Below are positions 10,035 through 18,869 of a DNA stretch of 56,840 nucleotides, piece after piece. The position numbers and the translations under genes were made by a program. The notes under the pieces were generated by a model that worked only from the letters and a program-made list of their open reading frames with translations, made no database searches and was not told the DNA's origin. Source of the stretch: an uncultured Gammaproteobacteria bacterium (GTDB lineage Bacteria; Pseudomonadota; Gammaproteobacteria; Arenicellales; JAANXG01); NCBI GenBank assembly GCA_947259175.1, contig CAMYKW010000058.1:1-56840 (forward strand), read 5' to 3'. Position 1 is the first letter of the stretch. Every line of letters starts with the position of its first letter.

Positions 10035-11276
10035 ATGAAAAACAAAGTGTCCATCAATGACCTGAGGCTTGGCATGTATGTCGTTGAGCTCGATCGCCCG
10101 TGGGAATCCGTTCCTTTCGAGGAGCCGTTCGATCTGCAGGGATTTACCATTACCAAAGTCGATGAGATAACCAGGCTGCAGGAGCTTTGTCGGTTTGTTT
10201 ATATCGATCCCGAACTCGGGGTTGGCGCGTCAAGATACCTGACCGAAGAGACCAACCTGACCGCGATGGACAGGCTGGTCAAGAAAACCGTGGATGCCAT
10301 ACCGCTGCAGGATTTCTATCCGGAACAGGTTACCGTTGAAGAAGAACTCAATCAGGCTCAGGAGATCCTGCAGGACAGTCGTGCGGTTTACGATAAAGTC
10401 GTCAAGGACATCCAGGCGGGAAGTTTAAGCGACACCAAGGCAGTGAAAAAGGTTGTGAATTCTTTGGTGGAAAGCGTGCTCAGGAATCCTGCGGCAACGG
10501 TGTGGTTAGTCCGTCTGAAGCAACGAGACTCGACTTCGTATTCGCACGCCATCTCCGTATGTGTAATGGCACTCACTTTGGGACGATTCCTGGGTCTGCC
10601 GAAAAAGGACCTGCAGACCCTGGGTTTTGCAGCATTGCTGCAGGATTTGGGCAAGTTGAAGCTGCCGGCGGAGTTGCTATCCAAAGCGGACCCACTGAAC
10701 AGCAAGGAACTTGGTCTTGTGCGCAAGCATGTCGATATCTCCGTATTGTTGGTTGGATCCATGGAGGATATTCCCAAGAGCGTGGTGAATGTCGTGGCTT
10801 CGCATCATGAACGATTTGACGGTTCCGGGTATCCACGCAAGTTCTCCCGGTCGCAAATCGACACTTTGGCGGCCATCGCCGGGCTCGTAGACTCCTATGA
10901 GGCAATGATATCCGATCGTCCGTATCGGAGTGCCAAGACTTCGTTTCAAGCCCTCATGGAACTGTACGAACAACGGGATAAAACTTTTCCCGGCGGACTG
11001 GTTGAGCAGTTTATCCAGTGTATCGGTATCTTCCCGGTCGGGAGTTTTGTGGAATTGAACAGCGGTGAGATCGGAGTGGTCGTGAGCCGCAATCGGGTGC
11101 AACAATTAAAGCCGCGGGTCATGGTTCTTGTCGATCCCGACGGCAAAAAGATGGCGCAACCGCAGGCCATAGATTTAGCCGCACAATACCTGCTTCCGGC
11201 GACGATGCCGCGCATGATCACGAAAATTGTCGAGCCGGAGAAATACGACCTCGATCCCAGCCAATTTTTCTTTTGA
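10035..11276 (+). CDS. DUF3391-HD-GYP domain protein (second copy), QD variant
   Basis: A paralogue of the gene at 7159 with the same length (413 aa) and domain order: DUF3391 then HD-GYP. GYP motif HHERFDGSGYP and LVDSYEAM are intact. The HD pair is again QD (LLQDLGK). The first copy's FPVGGFIKLNTGEIAVVV segment matches FPVGSFVELNSGEIGVVV here, so similarity runs through the C-terminal tail. The same His-to-Gln change in both copies argues for a shared ancestral state rather than recent decay. It is separated from the GGDEF-EAL gene by 279 bp with four hairpins, so it may have its own promoter. Confidence 0.9.
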   Translation: MKNKVSINDLRLGMYVVELDRPWESVPFEEPFDLQGFTITKVDEITRLQELCRFVYIDPELGVGASRYLTEETNLTAMDRLVKKTVDAIPLQDFYPEQVTVEEELNQAQEILQDSRAVYDKVVKDIQAGSLSDTKAVKKVVNSLVESVLRNPAATVWLVRLKQRDSTSYSHAISVCVMALTLGRFLGLPKKDLQTLGFAALLQDLGKLKLPAELLSKADPLNSKELGLVRKHVDISVLLVGSMEDIPKSVVNVVASHHERFDGSGYPRKFSRSQIDTLAAIAGLVDSYEAMISDRPYRSAKTSFQALMELYEQRDKTFPGGLVEQFIQCIGIFPVGSFVELNSGEIGVVVSRNRVQQLKPRVMVLVDPDGKKMAQPQAIDLAAQYLLPATMPRMITKIVEPEKYDLDPSQFFF

Positions 11277-11418
11277 AAATCCGCGAATTGCTTGCGCGTG
11301 CCACGAGTGCGGTGATATCCCTGACGCTGTTATCACCGGTTTCGAACCGATGTCGAACTCGTGACACTCGCGAAGTGGAATTGCTTAAAACAACACCCAT
11401 TGGATCGCCATCGAGCAC

Positions 11419-12132
11419 TTGTCTGGACACCCATATACATCGATTGTCGTATTGACCGGAGCCGGTGTTTCAGCCGAATCCGGTATATCCACGTTTCGTG
11501 CGTCAAACGGCCTGTGGGAGAGTTACCGGGTCGAGGAGGTCGCTTCTCCGCAGGGTTTCGCCGCGGATCCCGACCTCGTGCATCGCTTCTATAACGGCAG
11601 GCGCAAGCAACTTCTGTCCGGGTCGGTTCAGTTCAATCGCGCCCATAGGGCGCTGGCGGAGTTTGAAAAAGATTTTCACGGTGAGTTTCTGCTCGTCACC
11701 CAGAATATCGATGATCTGCACGAGCGCGCCGGTTCGCGAAATGTGATTCATATGCATGGGGAGCTGCTAAAAAAACGCTGTATCCATTGCGGCGATGTGG
11801 ACGCGGCTGCGCAGGAACTCGGAACAGCGGATGTCTGTGGACGTTGCCAACGCAGCGGTGGGATCCGACCCCATGTAGTGTGGTTTGGCGAGATGCCCCT
11901 GCGACTGGAGGACATCCATAGCGCGCTCGCATGTTGCGATCTTTTTGTCGCTATCGGCACCTCGGGAAATGTTTATCCCGCCGCGGGTTTCGTAGACGCC
12001 GCGGCCGTTGCGGGTGCACACACGGTAGAGCTAAATCTCGAGCCAACCGCGGTGGAATCGGCGTTTTCTGAAAAAAGATACGGGCCGGCCGGTAGAATCG
12101 TACCCGAATTCATCGCCACGCTACGGAGATGA
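11419..12132 (+). CDS. cobB: NAD-dependent protein deacylase, CobB/sirtuin class III
   Basis: Removes acyl groups from protein lysines using NAD. The 237-residue product follows E. coli CobB closely: the NAD motif GAGVSAESGI at the N-terminus, QNIDDLHERAG, the catalytic His in HMHGEL, and two zinc Cys pairs (CIHC and CGRC). It keeps YNGR, the Tyr-x-x-Arg pair tied to desuccinylase and demalonylase specificity in class III sirtuins. No ATG fits; TTG 11419 gives the right N-terminus. The next gene, a small lipoprotein, begins about 106 bp downstream. Confidence 0.94.
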   Translation: MSGHPYTSIVVLTGAGVSAESGISTFRASNGLWESYRVEEVASPQGFAADPDLVHRFYNGRRKQLLSGSVQFNRAHRALAEFEKDFHGEFLLVTQNIDDLHERAGSRNVIHMHGELLKKRCIHCGDVDAAAQELGTADVCGRCQRSGGIRPHVVWFGEMPLRLEDIHSALACCDLFVAIGTSGNVYPAAGFVDAAAVAGAHTVELNLEPTAVESAFSEKRYGPAGRIVPEFIATLRR

Positions 12133-12238
12133 GCGGCGGCGTCGCGTTGGTGTGAATTACTGTCAACAGCCTTGTAATCCTGCTGCAACGGACCTAAGCT
12201 ACAACACCCACTCGCCGCAAATTTCCGGAGGTTGGAGA

Positions 12239-12403
12239 TTGCAGTCCAAGTCGATCCTGCGCAAAACGTTGGGGATATTCCTGCTCATCATCACCGCCGG
12301 TCTGGCGAGCTGCCAATCCTTCTGGTTTAGTTGGGTTGCGGATGCTGATGACACCACATGGCGCCAATCGCCGTTCGAGGGTCAGCCGATTCGCCGTAAC
12401 TGA
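12239..12403 (+). CDS. Small lipoprotein heading the xpaC-telA set
   Basis: A 54-residue ORF from TTG 12239, preceded by a GGAGG Shine-Dalgarno sequence at 12227-12231 with 7-nt spacing. The N-terminus is a basic stretch followed by a hydrophobic run and a lipobox, LGIFLLIITAGLASC, then a short Trp-rich mature part. It stops 3 bp before the XpaC-like gene, so the two are almost certainly translated from one mRNA. I recognise no family. The SD, lipobox and tight spacing are the evidence that it is real. Confidence 0.6.
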   Translation: MQSKSILRKTLGIFLLIITAGLASCQSFWFSWVADADDTTWRQSPFEGQPIRRN

Positions 12404-12406
12404 GAG

Positions 12407-13270
12407 ATGAACGAGCATACCAACGGCGACTCCTTTACCAGCGCGCAACGAGTAACGAAAACTCCCGGAACCGTCTCTTTCGGCGGCGCGCTGTTGTTTA
12501 TATTTCCCATTCCTCTGTTTATGGCAGTCGCGGTGTCGCTGGGGCGCGGCGATTTTTCGGGTGTGTTGGGAAACGCGTCGGCGGCGATCCTGTTTCTTGT
12601 CGGGGCGTTGACCATGCGCAAAGGCCTGAACGTGGAACGCGTTTACAATGCCAAGAAGGTCGCTACGGCTCCGAAAATTCCGCTCAAACTCGCCGCCTCG
12701 ATCATTATTGGGGTTGCCGCCATGCTCGCTGCAAAGTTCGGCGTCGGTCACGGACTCCTGGTGGCGCTGTGTTTCGGCATTGGGGCCGCGGTAGGCGGCA
12801 TTCTCGCCTATGGCGCGGATCCGCGAAAAGAGAAGGTCGCCAAAGCCGGCTACGGCTACACCACGGCGGAGGTCGTTGAAGCTTTAGAGGAAGCTGAGCA
12901 AAAGGTACGCAAGATTGAGTCCGCCCGCCGCCAGATAAACAACCAAGAGCTGAAAGACCGCCTGTCGCGCATCGTGGTCTCGGCTCGCAAGGTGCTTGCG
13001 GTCATCGAGGACGATCCAAGGGACCTGCGTCGCGCGCGTAAGTTTCTGAACACCTACCTGGAGGGTGCGCGTAAAGTAACCGAGGGCTACGCACAGACCC
13101 ATAAGAAAACGCAGTCCAACGAACTGGAAGCAAATTTTCGGAATGTATTAATGACTATCGAAGAAGTTTTCGATGAGCAGCACCGCCGACTCCTGCGCAA
13201 TGACGTGCTTGATCTCGATGTGCAGATCGAGGTTCTGGCCACGCAACTGAAGCGGGAAGGCATTCTGTAG
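12407..13270 (+). CDS. XpaC-like membrane protein
   Basis: 287 residues resembling the XpaC family, named for a Bacillus 5-bromo-4-chloroindolyl phosphate hydrolysis phenotype; the real function is unclear. Two hydrophobic hairpins lie at about 22-62 and 84-125. A cytoplasmic, highly charged helical region follows (about 140-287), rich in Arg/Glu and probably coiled coil. It is followed 74 bp later by the TelA-like gene, the usual partner of XpaC proteins in many bacteria. The arrangement suggests a membrane-anchored partner for TelA. Confidence 0.8.
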   Translation: MNEHTNGDSFTSAQRVTKTPGTVSFGGALLFIFPIPLFMAVAVSLGRGDFSGVLGNASAAILFLVGALTMRKGLNVERVYNAKKVATAPKIPLKLAASIIIGVAAMLAAKFGVGHGLLVALCFGIGAAVGGILAYGADPRKEKVAKAGYGYTTAEVVEALEEAEQKVRKIESARRQINNQELKDRLSRIVVSARKVLAVIEDDPRDLRRARKFLNTYLEGARKVTEGYAQTHKKTQSNELEANFRNVLMTIEEVFDEQHRRLLRNDVLDLDVQIEVLATQLKREGIL

Positions 13271-13344
13271 TTCCAGTCCGTCGATACGGAGAAACACGTA
13301 TATTTGACCTGATCCGTGAGAGCGGAGAAAGAGGAAGACTAGCA

Positions 13345-14487
13345 ATGAATCAAACGACAACCAATTTAGAAATCGATCCGAAATTGTTTGAGCGCGCCAC
13401 GCTTCCCGATGTCGAGGACGTGGTCGTGTCTATGGAGAAGGTGTCAAAGGACGATCGCTCCATGATCGAATCATTGATTAATGAAATCACTATTACGGAC
13501 ACGAATTCGATCATATTCTTCGGTTCCAAAGCCCAGGAGAAGCTCACCGAAATATCGGATAACATGCTGGAAGGCGTGCGTAACAAGGATGTCGGAGGCG
13601 CGGGGGAGGCGTTGAACGAAATGGTGGCTACGCTACGCGGCTTCGACTCCGAGGGGCTGAAAAAACCCGGATTCTTTGCCCGCCTGTTTGGCCGTGCCAA
13701 ACCCGTGGTCAAGTTTCTCCAGCAGTATGAGAAGGTCAGCAAACAGATCGACGGGATCACCAACAATCTCGAAGGGCACAAGACCAAGTTATTGACCGAT
13801 ATCGTGTCCTTGGATCGACTTTACGATGCCAATTTGGATTATTTTCACGAGCTGGAGTTGTACATCGCAGCCGGCGACGAGAAGTTGAAGCAGGTGGATC
13901 AGGAGGTGATACCGGCCAAGGAGAAGGAAATTTCTGCATCCGGGGAAACTTTGGAAGCGCAGGAGTTGCGGGACCTGCGTAGCGCGCGCGATGATCTCGA
14001 GCGACGCACCCATGACCTTCGACTCACGCGTCAAGTCACCATGCAGAGTCTACCGAGCATTCGCATCGTGCAGGAAAACGACAAAGGGCTGGTAACGAAA
14101 ATCAATTCCACTCTGGTCAACACCGTGCCGCTTTGGCGTCAACAGTTGGCGACGTCGGTGACGATATTTCGGTCCCAAGAGGCGACGAAATCCGTCAAGG
14201 CGGCATCGGACCTGACCAACGATCTGCTGGAGGAGAACGCGGAGATGCTAAAAACCGCCAATGAGGAAACGAGGCGCCAGATAGAGCGCGGCGTGTTCGA
14301 TATCGAGGCGGTTAAGAAGGCGAATCGAACTCTGATTGAGACCATTGAGGACAGTCTGCGAATCGCGGACGAAGGAAAACGGTTACGCGCTGAGGCGCTG
14401 GTCGAATTGCAGAAAGCAGAAGATGAGCTTCGCCAGACGTTGACGGCGGCGAAAGCGCGCCCCGAATCTCCAGCAGCCGGGGCTTGA
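13345..14487 (+). CDS. telA: TelA-family (toxic anion resistance) protein
   Basis: 380 residues, mostly helical and soluble, without signal peptide. The pattern DTNSIIFFGSKAQEKL near residues 52-67, the FFARLFGRAKP segment and the long helical body match the TelA/KlaA family tied to tellurite and other envelope stresses. The biochemical role is unknown. GAGGAAG-like bases precede ATG 13345. It sits between the XpaC-like and SPFH genes and overlaps the latter's possible GTG/ATG start by about 4 bp, which suggests translational coupling. Confidence 0.88.
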   Translation: MNQTTTNLEIDPKLFERATLPDVEDVVVSMEKVSKDDRSMIESLINEITITDTNSIIFFGSKAQEKLTEISDNMLEGVRNKDVGGAGEALNEMVATLRGFDSEGLKKPGFFARLFGRAKPVVKFLQQYEKVSKQIDGITNNLEGHKTKLLTDIVSLDRLYDANLDYFHELELYIAAGDEKLKQVDQEVIPAKEKEISASGETLEAQELRDLRSARDDLERRTHDLRLTRQVTMQSLPSIRIVQENDKGLVTKINSTLVNTVPLWRQQLATSVTIFRSQEATKSVKAASDLTNDLLEENAEMLKTANEETRRQIERGVFDIEAVKKANRTLIETIEDSLRIADEGKRLRAEALVELQKAEDELRQTLTAAKARPESPAAGA

Positions 14488-14489
14488 GC

Positions 14490-15608
14490 ATGGGACTATG
14501 GGACAAGCTGTTCGGTGAGTTTGTCGACATCATCGAATGGACCGACGATTCGAATGACACCTTAGTTTACCGCTTCGAGCGTTACGGCAATGAAATCAAG
14601 TACGGCGCCAAGTTGACGGTCAGGGAGTCCCAGGTTGCGGTGTTCATCAATGAAGGACAGGTCGCGGATGTATTCGAGCCGGGCATGTATGAGCTCAAAA
14701 CCAACAATCTGCCGATATTGTCCACGATTCAAGGATGGCCCCACGGTTTTGAGAGTCCATTCAAGTCCGAGGTATATTTTTTCAACACCCGTCAGTTCAC
14801 GGATCTGAAATGGGGCACTAAGAACCCTGTTATGTTGCGCGATTCGGAGTTCGGACCGGTGCGTCTGCGTGGTTTTGGGACCTATTCGATACGCGTGACC
14901 GAACCGGTGGTGTTCCTACGGGAAATCGTCGGCACTGACGCGCATTTCACTACCGATGAGATTACCAATCAGTTGCGTAACCTGATCGTGTCGCGTTTCG
15001 CTTCGATTCTTGGGCAATCGGGTATTCCAGTGCTGGATCTGGCCGCCAATTACGACGACCTGAGCACCTATGTTACCAACAAAATACGACCTGAGTTTGT
15101 CGCTTATGGCCTCGACGTCCCCCTGTTGCTGGTCGAAAATATCTCCCTGCCGCCGGTAGTGGAGGAGGCGCTGGATCGGCGCACCAGCATGGGCGTGGTG
15201 GGTAGTCTACGCGATTACGCCAGCTTCCAGGCGGCCGAGGCGATGACCGCGGCAGCCAATAATCCGAGTGGGAGTGCGGCGGCCGGCGTTGGTTTGGGGA
15301 TCGGTTTCGCGATGGCCAACAAAATGGCGGACGCCATGTCGCCACCGTTAACGCGCAAGGACTATCTTCAGTTGCCCGACCAAGACGCGGCGCAGAAACC
15401 GCGGGAAGAGCAATATTTTGTTGAGGTGGACGGCCGTCAGCAGGGCCCGATGAGTACCGAGGATCTCGCACAGAAAGTGAGATCGGCTGAAGTGGTTAGG
15501 GAAACGCTGATATGGAGTCAGACGCTGGTTGACTGGACGCCGGCCGGCCAAGTCGAGGCACTGGACGAGGTGTTCGCTAACGTGCCGCCACCGCTGCCCA
15601 GCTCATAG
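14490..15608 (+). CDS. SPFH-domain protein with C-terminal GYF-like domain
   Basis: About 372 residues from ATG 14490 (the frame is open from 14484). The N-terminal two-thirds is an SPFH/band-7-like domain of the YdjI type, often annotated virion core protein, starting MGLWDKLFGEFVDIIEW. It is followed by a Gly/Ala-rich segment (about 250-280). The last ~60 residues form a GYF_2-like domain (YFVEVDGRQQGPMSTEDL then WTPAGQV). In Bacillus, YdjI works with zinc-ribbon membrane proteins and a PspA homologue. The zinc-ribbon gene here begins 92 bp downstream, consistent with one membrane scaffold. Confidence 0.82.
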   Translation: MGLWDKLFGEFVDIIEWTDDSNDTLVYRFERYGNEIKYGAKLTVRESQVAVFINEGQVADVFEPGMYELKTNNLPILSTIQGWPHGFESPFKSEVYFFNTRQFTDLKWGTKNPVMLRDSEFGPVRLRGFGTYSIRVTEPVVFLREIVGTDAHFTTDEITNQLRNLIVSRFASILGQSGIPVLDLAANYDDLSTYVTNKIRPEFVAYGLDVPLLLVENISLPPVVEEALDRRTSMGVVGSLRDYASFQAAEAMTAAANNPSGSAAAGVGLGIGFAMANKMADAMSPPLTRKDYLQLPDQDAAQKPREEQYFVEVDGRQQGPMSTEDLAQKVRSAEVVRETLIWSQTLVDWTPAGQVEALDEVFANVPPPLPSS

Positions 15609-15700
15609 ATTGAGCGCGGAAACACCGTTTATCGATCCGCGCAGGGCCGGGACCGGTAGGCGCGTTAGCGTAACCCGGGCGGCATGGGACGGACACGTCT

Positions 15701-16882
15701 ATGCAGGGACGTGAGTCTACACAACCGAGCAGGCGCCAGTTTCCCTGCGGCCAATGTGGGGCCCTGCTGGTCTACGCGCCGGGCACTGAATTTCTCCAAT
15801 GTGGCTACTGTAAGCACAAAGAACCCGTCCCGCCGCTGCTCGCCCGCATCCAGGAGCACGATTTCCACAGCGCGCTAAGCGAACTGGTTACCGCGCGGCG
15901 ATCCGATGAACCTGACCGGTCTATTCAGGTGACGAGCTGCGACGCGTGCGGCGCATCGTTCGAATTCGAAAACGATATTCATTCCGGCGAGTGTCCATAT
16001 TGTGGTCATGCAATTGTCCTGCAAACCAGTGCCGAGAAACTGCTCAAACCGCAATCGTTATTGCCGTTTAAAATCACCGAGGCGCAGGCAAAGCAACACT
16101 TTCGGCGCTGGATCAGGAAGTTGTGGTTCGCGCCAAACGGCATCAAAAAGTACGCGCGGGATGACAACCGGCTTACCGGCATATACCTCCCTTATTGGAC
16201 CTACGACAGTCAAACCCATACCAGTTACATTGGTGAACGCGGTGACGCCTACCAGGTGCCGCAAAAAGTGGTCCAGGTTATCGATGGCCGACGGGTGGTG
16301 AAAACCATAATGGTGACCAAGATCAGGTGGACGCCGGTGCGCGGTGCGGTCTCCAGGTTTTTCGATGATGTGTTGGTCGGCGCCAGCCGTTCCCTGCCGC
16401 GCCAGATAACGGATCGCCTGCAACCGTGGGACTTGGCGAATCTGGCGCCTTATCAGGAACAATATCTGAGCGGATTCGGCAGCCAAGCCTATCAAGTAGA
16501 GTTGGACGAAGGGTTCGAATATGCCCGTGAAACCATGAACAGTATCATTCGTGGTGATATCGCCAGGGATATTGGCGGTGATGCACAACGCATACATCGT
16601 TTCGATACCAGGCACGATAGCACCACATTCAAACATATCCTGCTTCCGATCTGGTCCGCGGGATTTCGATTCAAAAACAAGGCCTACCATTTTGTGGTCA
16701 ACGGGCGAACCGGCAAGGTTCGCGGTGAACGTCCGTACAGTCCCTGGAAAATCGCCGTCGCCGTAGTGCTGCTGATCATCCTGGTGATCGGCGGCGTGTA
16801 CGTGTTCGATTATTACAACCAATATCAACAGGCCAATCCCGGTCGCCTGCCGAACATCGGCCCGGGCGGATTTCGCTATTAG
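15701..16882 (+). CDS. Membrane-anchored double zinc-ribbon protein
   Basis: 393 residues. Two TFIIB-like zinc ribbons lie at the N-terminus: CGQC then CGYC (about residues 16-37), and CDACG then CPYC (about 83-105). A globular region follows with YLPYWTYD near 165-172. A single transmembrane helix is near 348-370 and a short Asn/Gly/Pro-rich tail ends the protein. Such proteins are often mislabelled as helicase-related because of the zinc ribbon; no helicase motifs are visible. By layout it is the counterpart of YdjG-type proteins beside SPFH genes. It closes the lipoprotein-XpaC-TelA-SPFH set. Confidence 0.78.
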   Translation: MQGRESTQPSRRQFPCGQCGALLVYAPGTEFLQCGYCKHKEPVPPLLARIQEHDFHSALSELVTARRSDEPDRSIQVTSCDACGASFEFENDIHSGECPYCGHAIVLQTSAEKLLKPQSLLPFKITEAQAKQHFRRWIRKLWFAPNGIKKYARDDNRLTGIYLPYWTYDSQTHTSYIGERGDAYQVPQKVVQVIDGRRVVKTIMVTKIRWTPVRGAVSRFFDDVLVGASRSLPRQITDRLQPWDLANLAPYQEQYLSGFGSQAYQVELDEGFEYARETMNSIIRGDIARDIGGDAQRIHRFDTRHDSTTFKHILLPIWSAGFRFKNKAYHFVVNGRTGKVRGERPYSPWKIAVAVVLLIILVIGGVYVFDYYNQYQQANPGRLPNIGPGGFRY

Positions 16883-16936
16883 CCCGGCGCGTCTTATGGA
16901 ATCGGCTTTGTCTCTGACCAGGTAAGCAACCCGGAG

Positions 16937-17169
16937 CGACGGTCCCGGGAATTTCCCCTCGCTTCAGCGCCTTGGCGACGGTGGCGCGGTGGGCCGACGT
17001 TGCGGGTAGGACCGGGTAGCTGAACCGAGGAAAAACTCCCGGGACACGCCGTGAATACATCCCTGTAGGCTCGACGCCCGCTTCCCTGCGGACGACGGTC
17101 CCGGGAATTTCCCCTCGCTTCAGCGCCTTGACGGCGGTGGCGCGGTGAGCCGACGTTGCGGGTAGGACC
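16937..17169. repeat. Pair of 77-bp direct repeats
   Basis: Nearly identical copies at 16937-17013 and 17093-17169, each starting CGACGGTCCCGGGAATTTCC and ending GCGGGTAGGACC, 156 bp apart. The spacer holds GTGAATACATCCCTGTAGGCT. A looser relative is at about 23648-23690. The pair fills the gap between the convergent zinc-ribbon and YceI genes. No T-tract terminator is evident. Confidence 0.8.
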
Positions 17170-17171
17170 CG

Positions 17172-17735
17172 TCAGTGTTTTCGTTCGAGATATAGATCGA
17201 CCAAAATCTTTACCTCGAAACCGATAATCGGGTCCGTCTTCCAGTCGCCGGTTCCGATTTCGAAGTCCGTGCGCCGGGTGTCGGCCTTGCCCTGGAGGCG
17301 CGCACCGGTAACGCTTTCGCTCCATTCGAAGGGCAGCACGAAGTCCCGGGTGATGTTTTTTATGGTGAGCCGCCCGGCTACTGCAAAGGTCCCGGCCCCG
17401 GTTCGACGCAAATCGGTGGAAACGAAGCGCGCCTTGGGAAACTGTTTCATATCAAACCACTCCGGTTCGAGCATGCCCTGGTCCCGGTCGGCGCTGTCGC
17501 TGTTGACGGATGAGATATCCACCACCACGTCAAATCGCCCGGTTTCGAGCTGTTTCGGATCAAACCGGATACCGGCATCGAAGTTTTCGAAACGAGCCGT
17601 AAATCCGACACCATCATAGGTGGCGACAAAACCCAGCTGGCTGCGGTTCTTGATGACGATCCAATCGCTTGCGGCTGCTGCTGCATTAACCAGGATGAAA
17701 ATCAAAGCGGTTGCCGCGCGCGGAGCAGACATCAT
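17172..17735 (-). CDS. YceI-family periplasmic protein (second copy of the set)
   Basis: 187 residues with a Sec signal peptide (about 1-22, ending in an Ala run) and the lipocalin-like YceI fold. Typical features are SQLGFVATYDGVGF, VVVDISSVNSDSADRD, and a final beta segment ending KILVDLYLER. Family members bind polyisoprenoids such as ubiquinone precursors in the periplasm. Its start overlaps the b561 stop by 4 bp (ATGA), so they are translationally coupled. It is the last gene of the YceI-b561-YceI operon. Confidence 0.92.
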   Translation of the reverse strand: MMSAPRAATALIFILVNAAAAASDWIVIKNRSQLGFVATYDGVGFTARFENFDAGIRFDPKQLETGRFDVVVDISSVNSDSADRDQGMLEPEWFDMKQFPKARFVSTDLRRTGAGTFAVAGRLTIKNITRDFVLPFEWSESVTGARLQGKADTRRTDFEIGTGDWKTDPIIGFEVKILVDLYLERKH

Positions 17736-18304
17736 TCAACCGGTTCTTTAGCGCCGCGTGTCGTGCCGGGCAGCATACGGGTCAATATGTCGTCGCGACG
17801 CACAATGTGATGCCACAGCGCGGCTCCGACATGCAGTATCAACAAGGCGACGAGGATCCAGAACAGGCTCAGATGGACGAATTCCGCTTGTGTCTGCAGG
17901 GTCTTGTCCGCCGGTACGATGTCCGGCAAGCGAATCAAGCCGAACAGCTTTAATGGGAAATTTGCGGCGGAATTGATTATCCACCCGCTCACTGGCATCG
18001 CGATCATCGCCAAGTACAGCAAGGCGTGACTCGTGCGGGCCAGTTGTCGTTCCCAGACGGGCGCATGAGCGGACGAGGCCGGCGGCGGATCAAGAAATCG
18101 CCAAGCCATACGCAAAAGCGCCAGCATGAGTATGGTGATGCCGAAAGATTTGTGCCAGGTAAACAATTTGATCTTGGTGGGAGACATCGGGTAGTTCACC
18201 GCGATCCAACCCAGCACGAACATTCCAAGAATCATTGCGGCAATCAACCAGTGCAGGACCTTGGCGATGCCGCCCCAGCTGTGGTCACTGTTGCGAAGAG
18301 TCAA
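17732..18304 (-). CDS. Cytochrome b561 (YceJ-like)
   Basis: A four-helix haem membrane protein, about 190 residues from TTG 18304. An ATG at 18352 would extend it but overlaps the upstream gene more. Haem-ligand His candidates are in VLHWLIAAM, TWHKSFG, SHALLYLAM and LHVGAALWHH. The b561 family moves electrons between quinol and periplasmic partners. It sits between two YceI genes, the same partnership as E. coli yceJ-yceI. Confidence 0.9.
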   Translation of the reverse strand: MTLRNSDHSWGGIAKVLHWLIAAMILGMFVLGWIAVNYPMSPTKIKLFTWHKSFGITILMLALLRMAWRFLDPPPASSAHAPVWERQLARTSHALLYLAMIAMPVSGWIINSAANFPLKLFGLIRLPDIVPADKTLQTQAEFVHLSLFWILVALLILHVGAALWHHIVRRDDILTRMLPGTTRGAKEPVE

Positions 18305-18869
18305 GCTTGTGTTCGAGGATGCCCTCGACCTCCAGACGGATATGTACCTCATCGCCCACCCACTTGAGATCCGAAGTCATGCCGAATTCCGATCGCTTGA
18401 TCACCGTGTGTCCCGAAAAACCGGCGATGTATTTTTGCGATAAAGGGTGTCGGCCGGCGCGGTTGAAACTCATTTGTAACGCCACGGGCCTGGTGACGCC
18501 CAGCAGGGTTAGATCCCCAAACACATCGGCCGATCTGGACGCGGTGGGTTCGACCCGGGTGCTGACGAATTGGATCTTGGGGTGGTTCTCTGCGTTAAAA
18601 TACTTGCGGCCTTTAAGTCGTGCAGTCCATTTGTCGTCATCCATATCCACGCTGTCCGCATCGATAGTTACCGTTACTTTGGTCGCGCTGAAGCGATTCT
18701 CGTCAAACATTAATTCGCCGTCGAACTTGAGAAATTCGCCCTGGGAGTTGGAAAATCCCAGATGGCTCACAAAGAAAAGAATCTGCGTGTGCACGGTGTC
18801 CAAGCGATACAATTCCTGACCCAGGATCGGCGCGGAATAGACAATAACTGCAAATAGTAGACTTCGCAT
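18285..18869 (-). CDS. YceI-family periplasmic protein (first copy of the set)
   Basis: About 194 residues from ATG 18869, chosen because it begins a clean signal peptide MRSLLFAVIVYSAPILGQ. The frame is open to 18917. YceI features: FFVSHLGFSNSQGEF, TVTIDADSVDMDDD, and GDLTLLGVTRPVALQM. It overlaps the b561 start by about 20 bp and is the first gene of the three-gene minus-strand operon. It is clearly diverged from the other YceI copy at 17172. Confidence 0.92.
   Translation of the reverse strand: MRSLLFAVIVYSAPILGQELYRLDTVHTQILFFVSHLGFSNSQGEFLKFDGELMFDENRFSATKVTVTIDADSVDMDDDKWTARLKGRKYFNAENHPKIQFVSTRVEPTASRSADVFGDLTLLGVTRPVALQMSFNRAGRHPLSQKYIAGFSGHTVIKRSEFGMTSDLKWVGDEVHIRLEVEGILEHKLDSSQQ

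Noticed and set aside
15701-16882. Helicase annotation for the zinc-ribbon protein
   Set aside because: Similar proteins are often labelled helicase-like because of the zinc ribbon, but no Walker or helicase motif is present.
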